64,000 bases of DNA from the NCBI RefSeq assembly GCF_001989615.1, contig NZ_CP019067.1:930001-994000 (forward strand), written 5' to 3'. The notes below the pieces were generated by a model. That model had not been told where the DNA came from. It made no database searches and saw nothing but the letters and a program-made list of their open reading frames with translations. Source of the DNA: Halorientalis sp. IM1011. GTDB lineage: Archaea > Halobacteriota > Halobacteria > Halobacteriales > Haloarculaceae. Position numbers and translations under genes: made by a program. Of the stretch, positions 9,019 to 17,800 are shown piece by piece (the stretch's first letter is position 1; each line of letters opens with the position of its first letter).

Positions 9019-9111
9019 TTACCCCGATCCGACGACGAACGTCACTCTTCGTTTCCCGCGCTCCGTCGTCATCGTCACGTCCAGCGCGACCGCGAGGACG
9101 ACACCGTCTAC
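9019..9111 (-). pseudogene. Remnant matching the small ORF at 5160-5264
   Basis: On the minus strand this open stretch (no start codon; bounded by a stop at 9112-9114 and ending at the TAA at 9019-9021) reads VVLAVALDVTMTTERGKRR, nearly the same as the ORF at 5160-5264. It sits in the 300-bp gap between the SDR gene and the hydrolase gene. The rest of that gap (8829-9018) shows no gene I can support; one minus-strand frame contains CCPVCGDFG, perhaps a decayed zinc-ribbon protein. Confidence 0.35.
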
Positions 9112-9131
9112 TCAGCCAGCAGTACTGTAGC

Positions 9132-9788
9132 TCAGAGTAGCTCTTCGATGAACGAATTGATCATACGAATTTCGTCGTCGTTGATTTCGTGACCGAGATC
9201 GTCGTAGAGCCGATTCTCCACGTCACCATTGATCTGCTCAAATATCCGCGCGGAAGTGCGAACCTGATCGACGGTAACGTAGGGATCATCCGCACTGCAG
9301 CCGAAGAAGACCTGCGTTCCATCGAGGTTGCCATCCGGCTCGCGGTCGGGTTCTGGCTCGAGGAGACGACCCGACAACACGACGAGGCCACCGTACCGAC
9401 GAGGGTTTCGGACAACGAATTCGCTCACGACGGACCCACCTTGTGAAAACCCGAGGAGAAGTGTGCGCTCAGGTGGGATACCGGCGTTGCCAGCTATCTC
9501 CATTGCACTCCTGATGCGATCGAACGCCGAGGACAGCCACGGTTCGTTCTTCTCGAACGAGGCCCCTAAATAGGGATACCACGAACTGTGGGCCGCCTTC
9601 GGCGCGAGATACATCACCCCGTGATGGAGGAACTCGTCGATGAGCCGGAGCATATACTGGGCCGAGGATCCCCGACCGTGGAGTAGAACCACGGCAACCT
9701 CAGCTGCCTGTGGCGGTGCGCCGGCCGTTTCGATTGGTTGGCCGGCGTGTGGCTCCGTGGGTGTGGCTGAGTCGGCATCCTCTCCCAT
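9132..9788 (-). CDS. Alpha/beta-hydrolase of the phospholipase/carboxylesterase family (MhqD-like)
   Basis: A 218-residue hydrolase. It has VVLLHGRGSSAQYML (oxyanion-hole HG motif), the nucleophile elbow LLLGFSQGGSVVSEF with catalytic Ser, the Asp region GCSADDPYV, and the late catalytic His in YDDLGHEIND. This fits the dienelactone hydrolase-like phospholipase/carboxylesterase family. Its start overlaps the stop of the upstream ring-cleaving dioxygenase (shared base 9788), so the two are translated together. In Bacillus the MhqD hydrolase and MhqO dioxygenase act in quinone and catechol detoxification; a similar role here is inferred from the pairing. Confidence 0.85.
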   Translation of the reverse strand: MGEDADSATPTEPHAGQPIETAGAPPQAAEVAVVLLHGRGSSAQYMLRLIDEFLHHGVMYLAPKAAHSSWYPYLGASFEKNEPWLSSAFDRIRSAMEIAGNAGIPPERTLLLGFSQGGSVVSEFVVRNPRRYGGLVVLSGRLLEPEPDREPDGNLDGTQVFFGCSADDPYVTVDQVRTSARIFEQINGDVENRLYDDLGHEINDDEIRMINSFIEELL

Positions 9789-10732
9789 CAATCTCTCTCC
9801 GTGGTCTGTGTACGTTCGAGTGGCTGCAGCTGACCTTCGATCATCTCCCGATCTTCTTCGAGCCACGGTGGGAGGAACAGTGAGTCGCCGAGAGTATCCA
9901 AATCGCTTTCGGCTGTGAGTCCCGGCTCTTCCGTGGCGAGTTCGAACAGGATCCCACCGGGTTCGCGGACGTACAGCGAGTGGAAGAAGTGCCGATCCTT
10001 CACCCGCGAGACATCGTAGCCTCGGTCCCGGAAGAGATCGTGCCACTCGTAGAGTTGCTCTTTCTCGGGGACGCGCACAGCGACGTGATGGATCGACCCT
10101 GCACCCTCGCGGCCGAACTCCACGTCTCGGTCGAGTACGTCGATGACGGTGGCACGATCGCCCGGCGCCTGGTACCGTACCCGATCGCCCTCCTGATCGA
10201 TGAGTTCGAACCCCAGTGTCTCCAGGACGCTTGCAGTAACGTACACACTCGTCGAGAGGAGGCTCACACCGTGGATACCCCGGATCGCGTGTGCTGACGG
10301 GACTGGTCCATCTACCCACGGTTCTACAGATGATGTGCCGGTGACGAGTTCGAGTTGGGTACCATCCGGGTCTGTGAACCGAAGTACCTGCTCCTCGAAT
10401 CGCTCAACCGGCCCCTCGACGTCGATGCCGTGGTCCGAAAGTCTGTCATGCCAGTACGAGACCGAGTTTGGAGGTATTACCAGGGCCGCAGTGCTGATCT
10501 GGGGTTTGCCAGGCCGCCCATCATCCTCTGCAGGATACGGGAAGAACGTCAGGACCGTTCCGGGCGAGCCCGTCTCGTCACCGTAGAAGAGGTGCCGCGT
10601 GAATTTCTCGTTGAAATTCACCGTCTGCTTGATCAGGCGGAGCCCGAGCACGCCCGTATAGAAATCGACGTTCTGCTGGGCATCTCGAACGATACCCGTG
10701 ATATGATGAATGCCGGGCGTATCAGTGAGCAT
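9788..10732 (-). CDS. Ring-cleaving dioxygenase (MhqO-like, vicinal oxygen chelate fold)
   Basis: A 314-residue protein built of two glyoxalase/VOC modules. The N-terminal module begins GIHHITGIVRDAQQNVDFY, with His as a metal ligand. The second module has HGVSLLSTSVYVTAS and IHHVAVRVPEKEQLYEWHD, and a final Glu ligand in GGILFELATEEPG. This is the arrangement of the MhqO group of extradiol-type dioxygenases that open hydroquinones. The ATG at 10732 follows a TATA-like box by 26-30 bp. The gene is coupled to the hydrolase gene, forming a two-gene detoxification-like operon. Substrate inferred only. Confidence 0.87.
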   Translation of the reverse strand: MLTDTPGIHHITGIVRDAQQNVDFYTGVLGLRLIKQTVNFNEKFTRHLFYGDETGSPGTVLTFFPYPAEDDGRPGKPQISTAALVIPPNSVSYWHDRLSDHGIDVEGPVERFEEQVLRFTDPDGTQLELVTGTSSVEPWVDGPVPSAHAIRGIHGVSLLSTSVYVTASVLETLGFELIDQEGDRVRYQAPGDRATVIDVLDRDVEFGREGAGSIHHVAVRVPEKEQLYEWHDLFRDRGYDVSRVKDRHFFHSLYVREPGGILFELATEEPGLTAESDLDTLGDSLFLPPWLEEDREMIEGQLQPLERTQTTERD

Positions 10733-10756
10733 CGATTGTCGTCTAGTCGGGTGGGA

Positions 10757-10764
10757 TCGTTAAG
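10757..10764 (-). promoter_or_regulatory. TATA-like box of the dioxygenase-hydrolase operon
   Basis: Minus-strand TTCTTAACGA lies 25-32 bp upstream of the ATG at 10732, the position of the archaeal TATA element for a leaderless message. Confidence 0.45.
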
Positions 10765-11443
10765 AACGACGCGGTCATTTAGCCCCCGTTCACCGAGTTC
10801 GCAATCGCCGACAGTCATCGATAGCGGTCCATTGGAGAAGCCGAGCAAATCATAATCGGGATCAATGGCTGAGAAGTGTGTCTGGGCGGTTTGGAAAGAG
10901 CTAGGGTAGTCGATGTGTCTCATAACCGGTTCTCACAGCCCGCAAGATAAGAGGGAAAGACCAAGAAGGAGAACTAGGACTGACTGGAGTGCAGCGTCGC
11001 GGATCCGAACCAGGCGATAGCAGGGCTGTACACCCGAGGGAACGCCCTGAAACAGCAGGGGATGACTGAAATATGAGAGATGGTTGGGACCCCGATTTTC
11101 ATAATCGGTTCATGTCGGGTGGTTCGGTCCGATTATGACTTTGGTTTGGGTGTCGATATTTCGGGTCCCCGTGCCCCGGATACGGTCGCCTGTGGGCTGC
11201 TCCACCTGCTCTGGCAACTACGGGGCAGTCGTCGTCTCACCTGTCGGGGGTCCATCCGTTTCATACGCTATTGTCACTCTATCTTGCGGAGCTATGACCT
11301 GATTATGGACACCCACTGAGTAGCTCAGGGAGACCAAACGACGTTCTCCGTGGCGACACGCTGTTCGTACTGATTATGATTCCAACGGACACGTCAGCCG
11401 AATCTGTGGACCGTCACTTCAACTTTAGGCGTGAACTCAGTTG
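10765..11443. other. Intergenic region without a supportable gene
   Basis: About 680 bp with no convincing coding sequence. It holds a 6-bp inverted repeat with a 5-bp loop (11092-11108, CCGATT/AATCGG). The sequence GATTATG occurs three times on the plus strand (near 11132, 11303 and 11374), and CATAATC, its complement, once near 11100. The spacing is irregular. It may mark the junction between the metabolic block and the accessory region. Confidence 0.4.
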
Positions 11444-12385
11444 TTAGGTAGCACGCCGGAGGGTCCCGGTAACAAACAGAGTGTTTTGCAGGGGTGGATC
11501 TACAAGCATCAGAGAACCGAGCTCGCATTCGCGGTCCGGGCCATCCGGTTCCGGATTATACATGAGTGTACTCACCTTTGAGAGTGGACGATACACATGC
11601 ACTTTGAGTGTCGTCGGTGGTGTCGGGAGGTCCTCGGCACGGGTCCCGTAGAGTGGATTGGTGCCGTGGCATCGGAGTTGGTGGAACTCACCGGGTGTAC
11701 CGAAGGTTGCTTCCGTGACGGGTTCGATCCGGTCGAGTGTCTGTCTATCGCCTTTGATGATGAGCTTGCGGAGAGGCCACATGGTCTGGACCTGCGGGAG
11801 TGACTCACCGAGTGTCTCGAACACTGTCTCAACGGGCCCGGGGCGAATAAGTGGGCCTAGCGAGAGCAAGCAGACTTTGAGGTTAAATGTACTCTCGTCC
11901 GAGTAGTCAGAGCGCGAAGCCTCGAGGATGGCCCAGCCGAACTCGGTCGGCCAACAACAGCTGCCAACGTGGTAGGGGTTCAGTTGCCGCTCGGTGGATG
12001 GTGACGGGAGGAACTCCTCGTCCACGGGATCGATCAGTGTTTCATAGAACTGGTCGGGTCCACGGCCGTAGGCCTGGACCTGGCCGTGTCGAACCCCGTA
12101 GTAACAGGACTGGGTGGGGTGCCAGTGCGCCTCGATCGCTTCGAGCGTGGTCGCGATAGCTCCAGGAGATGCCTCTGTCCTGACTGTACTCGTCATGAAG
12201 TGTGGACTCCCTCGTTCGATGGTCGGTATGGCCGACGTGGGACAGCAGACGAGCGTTCGGGTCGTATTCGTGTAGGTGAGGATTTGGTCGGGATCATCTG
12301 GTGTCGGCCATGTTGGGTCGTTCGAGTCAGTCCACGAGCAGTCCCGGGGGAGATGGATTACCGTGGTTGTGGGGTCCGTCGCCAT
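11444..12385 (-). CDS. Hypothetical haloarchaeal protein
   Basis: A 313-residue soluble protein of unknown function. It is rich in Pro, Thr and Asp. Several single Trp, His and Cys residues stand out (SCYYGVRHGQVQAYGRG and HVGSCCWPTEFGW). No transmembrane segment, nucleotide-binding motif or catalytic signature can be named. It has no tight operon partner; the next gene in the same direction (12458-12607) ends 72 bp upstream. It reads as a full-length gene with haloarchaeal codon use. Confidence 0.6.
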   Translation of the reverse strand: MATDPTTTVIHLPRDCSWTDSNDPTWPTPDDPDQILTYTNTTRTLVCCPTSAIPTIERGSPHFMTSTVRTEASPGAIATTLEAIEAHWHPTQSCYYGVRHGQVQAYGRGPDQFYETLIDPVDEEFLPSPSTERQLNPYHVGSCCWPTEFGWAILEASRSDYSDESTFNLKVCLLSLGPLIRPGPVETVFETLGESLPQVQTMWPLRKLIIKGDRQTLDRIEPVTEATFGTPGEFHQLRCHGTNPLYGTRAEDLPTPPTTLKVHVYRPLSKVSTLMYNPEPDGPDRECELGSLMLVDPPLQNTLFVTGTLRRAT

Positions 12386-12457
12386 CGGGCGATGGCTGGT
12401 CGTGCGATGCTCATAGGCATTGGACCATGCTTCCCCGGTGGTTTTTGTTGTTGGTTC

Positions 12458-12607
12458 CTAGTCCACTTCGTACCGTGCCACTTCTGAGGACCCACATACT
12501 GAGCAGTTCGTCGCTAGATCGCTGACACTCGAGCCACAGTGACGACACTCGCAGAATACACTAGATTCCCGCTGTCGTGTGACTGCTTGTTTTATCCGGT
12601 TGATCAT
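12458..12607 (-). CDS. Small zinc-ribbon protein (49 residues)
   Basis: A compact protein beginning MINRIKQAVTRQRE with two metal-binding knuckles, CECRHCG and CSVCGSSEV, and little else. The last three cysteine positions are spaced as in haloarchaeal zinc ribbons of about 50 residues, which often affect gene regulation or stress. I chose the internal ATG at 12607 because the upstream extension is not protein-like. Function unknown. Confidence 0.6.
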   Translation of the reverse strand: MINRIKQAVTRQRESSVFCECRHCGSSVSDLATNCSVCGSSEVARYEVD

Positions 12608-12841
12608 GGCTACCGATGTATGAGCAAGAACGGGGAAATAGGCAAGCCAGCCACACCGAAACTGAAAACCGCCGGACAGGACGGTGATCCGGAACTCTTC
12701 GTCAGCCAACTGTCTGACGCCCGGTTGCTCAGAATAGTGCCACCAACGACGCCTATCTGCGTTGTGCTGGCACTGGCATTGCGATGTCTCAAGACATCTC
12801 CGTTTCACCGGAAATTCGGTGTGTAATGATTTTCGGACAGG

Positions 12842-13045
12842 TCAGGCTTCTTCGAGAGTAACTCGATCCGAGTGCTCACTCATACCGTCTGTTGTTCCGT
12901 TGACCCTCTCCCCGACTTTTTCACAGTAATTCGCGGCCGCTTGCTGGGCTGTCTCACCTGTTCCAGTTGCGTCGACGCCACGTTGGGTGGCTGTCCATCG
13001 CTCGTCGATCTTCGTGAGTCGGATCGTTGTCCAGTAGTTGGACAT
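12842..13045 (-). CDS. Small HicB-like hypothetical protein
   Basis: A 67-residue protein. Its core, DERWTATQRGVDATGTGETAQQAAANYCEKV, has the strand-turn-helix pattern of the HicB-type fold (a strand pair followed by GxGxTxxxAxxN). No HicA-like toxin ORF is adjacent, so it is an orphan. Many haloarchaea carry such solitary small proteins. The tail is charged. Function not assignable. Confidence 0.5.
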   Translation of the reverse strand: MSNYWTTIRLTKIDERWTATQRGVDATGTGETAQQAAANYCEKVGERVNGTTDGMSEHSDRVTLEEA

Positions 13046-13139
13046 ACCTTTGCTGGCAGCGGTGCAGTATTAGCTCTTGCAGGGGTATTTCCGGAACTTC
13101 CGGGAAGCCACAAAGCCGCTTGATATACGGGACCATTCG

Positions 13140-13355
13140 TTACGTATGGATCGCGTGAATTCCGCATAGAGTTGCCTTTCGAGCACGGGGGATAGATTGC
13201 TCAGTACAGGGTGTAGATTCAACAATCACTCTTGTAGCGGTGGTTGTTGGTGGCGAATCCTTCCAGTTGTCTGAGTAGATCATTTCGGTTTGAGAATAAA
13301 GGCAGACACACCGGTCTGTCTCGCGGTCACACTTTGAGCAATTATTGTGGCCCAC
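13140..13355 (-). CDS. Possible small cysteine-rich protein
   Basis: From a GTG at 13355, 71 codons are open. The first 21 residues contain CSKCDRETDRCVC, a metal-binding-like knuckle, but the remaining residues are not obviously folded. It may be a real small zinc protein, or the start of a decayed one. No homology is recognised. Confidence 0.3.
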   Translation of the reverse strand: MGHNNCSKCDRETDRCVCLYSQTEMIYSDNWKDSPPTTTATRVIVESTPCTEQSIPRARKATLCGIHAIHT

Positions 13356-13415
13356 TCCCTACTGACAATCCTTTGCTATCAATATTCAACTGGGAATATT
13401 GACCGAATTGCGGAT

Positions 13416-13706
13416 TTACGGAGTTTCTTCAGCGGCAATCATATTTTCTCGCATGATTGTGTCCCAGACTTCTTCCCCGGTTTCTGTTACGCCGTATACA
13501 CGGCCTTTCCGCCGGTCCTCCGAAACAAGGAGTTCGACACAACCCTCTTGGTTCAGTGTTTGAAGCGCACGAGAGATGTGAGCAATGCCGAGATCGGCGT
13601 CGGATGCGATTCGTGACGGTGTTGCTGGCCCCTCGGCAAGATGCCGGAGGACTGCAATCCGGTATTGGGAACTCACTACGAGACTGACGGTATCCCAATT
13701 GGACAT
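13416..13706 (-). CDS. Winged-helix transcriptional regulator
   Basis: A 96-residue MarR/ArsR-type winged helix. The recognition region PSRIASDADLGIAHISRALQTLNQEGCVELL and the wing RRKGRVYGVTETGEEVW cover most of the protein. It probably binds DNA as a dimer; the target is unknown. Its promoter has a TATA-like box at 13733-13738. The divergent neighbour is the TrkA-C membrane protein gene, 284 bp away, which could be a target. Confidence 0.82.
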   Translation of the reverse strand: MSNWDTVSLVVSSQYRIAVLRHLAEGPATPSRIASDADLGIAHISRALQTLNQEGCVELLVSEDRRKGRVYGVTETGEEVWDTIMRENMIAAEETP

Positions 13707-13732
13707 AGTGAGTATTGCTACCGTGGCGATTT

Positions 13733-13738
13733 ACTTAA
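13733..13738 (-). promoter_or_regulatory. TATA-like box of the winged-helix gene
   Basis: Minus-strand ACTTAAGTAAAT lies 27-32 bp before the ATG at 13706, consistent with a leaderless archaeal promoter. Confidence 0.45.
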
Positions 13739-13989
13739 GTCGGCAGTGCCTATCTGAATAAGCCGGCATTAGGCTGAATCACTCGATGTTGGGTTTTGCG
13801 TGTTCGCCATCTGATACGAATAAGGACTCGGACTTCAGTTCATGTGTCGGGCTGGATAACTCCATCCACATGAGGGCGTCATAGAACGGGTCGCATACTT
13901 CCTTTATAACTACCTGGCGAACGGTCAGTACAGAGCGTGTACTTTCGCGTAGTGATGAAGTTTACAGAGATGGGATTGCTCCACTAGGT

Positions 13990-14748
13990 ATGGTTGCCAC
14001 GTACTCAATACTGTCACTACTGATCATCTTCGCGCTGTCGTTGTTGATTGTGCGTACCGGCTCGATTGCACTGGAAATGACGGGCCTTTCACCAGATGTG
14101 TCCTCCTTCCAAGCCACGTCGGCGTTCTCTGGAGCCGGATATACGACCGAAGAGGCAGAACAGGCTATCACCACCGTCGGCCGCCGCAAAACCGTAAAGG
14201 CGCTCATTCGGCTCGGCAGTATTGGACTCCTCGGTGCAATTTCGTCACTTATCCTTTCGTTCACGCGTGCTGGTGGCGACGACCTATTGAACTTACTGTA
14301 TATTCTCGGCGGTGCCGGTGTAATTATTCTGTTCGCACGGAGTCGGTGGTTCAACCGCCTTGTGACGCCGCTCATCGAGTGGGCGCTGAGTGAGACGACA
14401 GAGTTAGAGATCTCGGATTATGCCCAGTTACTCGGATTGCAACGCGAATATCGTGTAGCGGAAGTGGAAATCAGCGAGGGTGATTGGCTGGCAGAGGAGT
14501 CGATTTCTGAACTGGATTTACCACGCGAAGGGGTGTTGATACTCGGCATCCGTCGAGATGATTCATATATTGGTGCGCCACAACCAGATACGGAGACGAA
14601 ACCGGACGACACGCTCGTCCTCTACGGGAAACGAGACCGTCTCAAAGAATTGTCAGACCGGCTCAGAGGTGATGCAGCGGCTCGGGAAGATGCTGTTGAA
14701 GACCACGAGGAAACGCTCGAAGAGCAAAAACAACTTATTGAGGAATAA
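13990..14748 (+). CDS. Membrane protein with C-terminal TrkA-C (RCK_C) domain
   Basis: A 252-residue protein. Three hydrophobic segments are seen at about residues 4-22, 74-90 and 98-117. A cytosolic TrkA-C domain follows at about 145-215 (YRVAEVEISEGDWLAEESI, LPREGVLILGIRRDD, PDDTLVLYGKRDRLKEL). TrkA-C domains bind small ligands such as nucleotides and gate K+ or other ion transporters. No pore signature (TVGYG-like) is present, so it is probably a regulatory membrane subunit or a transporter of another class. The tail is a charged helix. It stands alone and is transcribed away from the winged-helix gene. Confidence 0.8.
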   Translation: MVATYSILSLLIIFALSLLIVRTGSIALEMTGLSPDVSSFQATSAFSGAGYTTEEAEQAITTVGRRKTVKALIRLGSIGLLGAISSLILSFTRAGGDDLLNLLYILGGAGVIILFARSRWFNRLVTPLIEWALSETTELEISDYAQLLGLQREYRVAEVEISEGDWLAEESISELDLPREGVLILGIRRDDSYIGAPQPDTETKPDDTLVLYGKRDRLKELSDRLRGDAAAREDAVEDHEETLEEQKQLIEE

Positions 14749-14836
14749 GCAGATACACTGAGCAGCTAATTCACCGGTAACAGCTTGAGACCAACCGTGA
14801 TCGAGTGCTGCATACACCCTCTACATCTAACTGACC

Positions 14837-17800
14837 CTATCCAGAATCAGTTTGCACCTGTCGCTGGAGCCACGTCATCGGATAGATTGCAGTGAGCCCG
14901 GGCTGGTCGATACGGAACTGCTGAGGCGGCGTAGTCGAACTGTAGGTCTTCTCGACGCGGGCGTCACCATCAGCGGGCTCATTGAGTGCTGCGAGGACAT
15001 CGTGGCCAGCGGACTGGCTCAGGACGACCCAGATGGCATCGTCGGGCTCACAGGCGGCCATCTTGTCGTAGTCCTCCGGGACAGCACGAGTGACATCGTG
15101 ATTGATCCGCTCGGCCTCGACAGCGACGACCACGTCACCGTTCTCGTCGAGGGTCACACAGTCGAGTCGTCGCTGTTCGAGATTCTCGACAGTGCTGTCA
15201 GCATCACTCCCCATGAAGGCGGCAGCGTCGGCACTCCCCTCACGGACCTCGTAATAGGTGACGACCTCGGCGTCCGGATACTCGGGATCGTCGACGCGCT
15301 CCTGTTGGAGCCACCGGGCACTCGCCTCGATCATCGCGACGTGCTGGCTGGACTCGTCGAGATCACCTTTCCCATGGCCGAAATCCACGCCCGCCTGGAA
15401 CTCCTCGTCGATCGCGTCACGGCCCGCTGCGGTCACCGAATAGTACCGCTGGGGATGGTCCCCGTCGTGGCGGAGCAAGCCGGCATCGAGGAGGTCGTCG
15501 ATTTCGTCCTGATCGATCCCGACGTCTTCCTTGAGGCGGATCATGCTGTCGTGGACGATATCGTACTCGATCGGATCGTACCGCCGCTGCTGGGCGTTGT
15601 GGACTGCCTGCAGGAAGGTGAGCTGTCGCGGTGACCACTTGCTCGCCCGGATCTCGTCGGGACTCAGCGTCACATTACAACTGGTGATCGGCACGTCGTC
15701 CAGGTCCACGCTGGCGAGATCGTGACAGCACTGGATCGCCGTCCGCATCCCGTCGGCCGTGGAATCGAATCGGCTGTCACAGGTCGTACAGACGAGCGCG
15801 TCACTGTCCTCGTCGTAGCGGACGAACGATGGCATCCGACTCGTCGAAGAGAGGATCGGTGGGACTTCGCCGTCCTCCACAGGGGACGACTCACCGTCAA
15901 TACCGCCCGCCCGTTCACTATCGGCTCCAGCAGTGACGGGTCCGTCCGCCGGCTGCCACGGATCGTCGTCTGTCGTCGCCCCTTCGGCTGGGCTCGAATC
16001 GGGATCGTCGATCGGCAGGCCGTAGTCCTGTTTCGTCCGATCGAGCAGGCCGTCGTGTGCGGTGGTGAAGCCAGCGCCAGGACCGCTATCCGTACGGTCA
16101 GGATGGCCTTCCGGACGGGGCAGTGATTCGGCGATAAATGGCCTCGGATTGCGACCCTGGAATTCTCCGAGGAGATCGACGAACCACTGTCCGGCTGAGA
16201 GTCCGCGCAGGCGGTTCGCCGTCGACTCTCGACCCATCGCGTCGGTGGCGAAGCGATGCGCGAGGTCGTGATCGACACCGACCGTGCCAGTGACGTACGT
16301 CCCGACGTTGTTCAACAGCTCCTGGTACAGGTCCGAATCGGTCGCTTCGAGCTGTCCGGGGAACTGCATGGCCAGGACCAGCGCACAGCCAAACGAACGA
16401 CTCTGGGCGAGGAGTTCGGCGAGCAAATCCCCGTTCGCAACGTCGGCGGCCTCCTCCAGATACACGGTGACCAGCGGGAGGTCGACATTGACGTTCCGTC
16501 GACGACGGCGACGAAGCGCAGACCAGAGGTTCGACAACAGGACGAGCGTCAGGCCGCGCTTGGCCTCGGACTGGAGCCGGCCAGTGTCGAAGAGAATGAC
16601 CACGTCGTCGTCGAGCCAATCGGCGAAATCGAAGGCAGGCTGGTCGGCCTCGATGCCGGTCGGTCGGTGATTGAACACACGGTTGAGATGGGGCGACGAG
16701 CTTACCTTATCGACACGATTGACCGCACCGTTCATGACTTTCCTGAATATCTCTGGATCGTCGTTCTCGACCGCCCCCCGGAGACGGTCTCGAAGGTCGG
16801 GGTTGCTAACTGCGGGCGGTGATTTACGACTCCTGAACCGTTCGAGTGCCTGTCGTATGCCCCGGTTGGTGACGACGTCACGCCCGTGGATCGGATCGTA
16901 CAGGGCCCGGAGCATGTCTCTGATCATATCCGTCGACCCGATGGCACGGTCGTACTGCTCGGCACCCATGAGCTGGCGGAGGATCTCCTGATAGTGGCCG
17001 ATCCGGTCCAGGACGGCGACGCTGCGGGGGACCCCAGCCTCGAGGTCGGGTTGGATATCGAAAAACGAGATGGCGGGCAGCCACTCTGCACAGTCGAAGT
17101 AGATGACGTCGTCCAGGTCCCCGAATCTGGCGTAGTGACAGCGGAGATACTCCTGGGTCATCCGACCACCCTTCGGATCGAAGATGATCTCGGGGCCGTC
17201 GGTCGCCTGGTGGTTCTCCAGGGCCGCGGTGATGAGACTCGTCGATTTGCCGGTCCCGGTCTGGCCGATCCAGCCGACGTTGCGGGTCTGCATCTCGGGT
17301 GGGAGAGCGATCGGCTCCGTTGTCGTCCCGTCACTGGTCACCGGTCGCCCCAGTACCAGACCATCAGTTCTGTAGGTGTCCAGCACGGATTCCGGCGGGA
17401 GTGGGATCGACGTCTGTGACTTGGGCACTGTTTCGAGTGCCCGCTGTGCGCCGGTGGGGAGGGCACTCCCGTCGAGCAGGCAGAAGTTCCCAACCTCCGT
17501 GGGATCGGCGACGATTCCCCGGCTCGTCGTCCGCGTGCCGGGGAGGTACGAACGAAGCGATCGGTCGTTCACCGGCACCACGGTGCGCTCGGCCAGGGCG
17601 TCGAAACAGTCCTGTGCATCCGAGCCAGTGTGTACCCTTCCGGTGATGTCGGCGGACGTGTAGCTCACGTCACCGAGTGCGCTGGAGAGACGTTCGATGG
17701 TACGAGCTGCTGTGGTTTCCTGGTCGGCGAACGCGACCGCCCGTGCGTTGACGACGAACGGGTGTCTGAGATCCTTCTCGGCGAGTTCGTCGATTCGCTG

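Noticed and set aside
10633-10923. Minus-strand ORF of 96 codons overlapping the start of the dioxygenase gene
   Set aside because: It overlaps the promoter and first codons of a well-supported gene, and its second half is Arg/Ser-rich shadow sequence.
11080-11319. Plus-strand ORF of 79 codons in the long gap
   Set aside because: Composition is rich in Arg, Cys and Ser with no pattern of a folded protein, and it has no convincing promoter.
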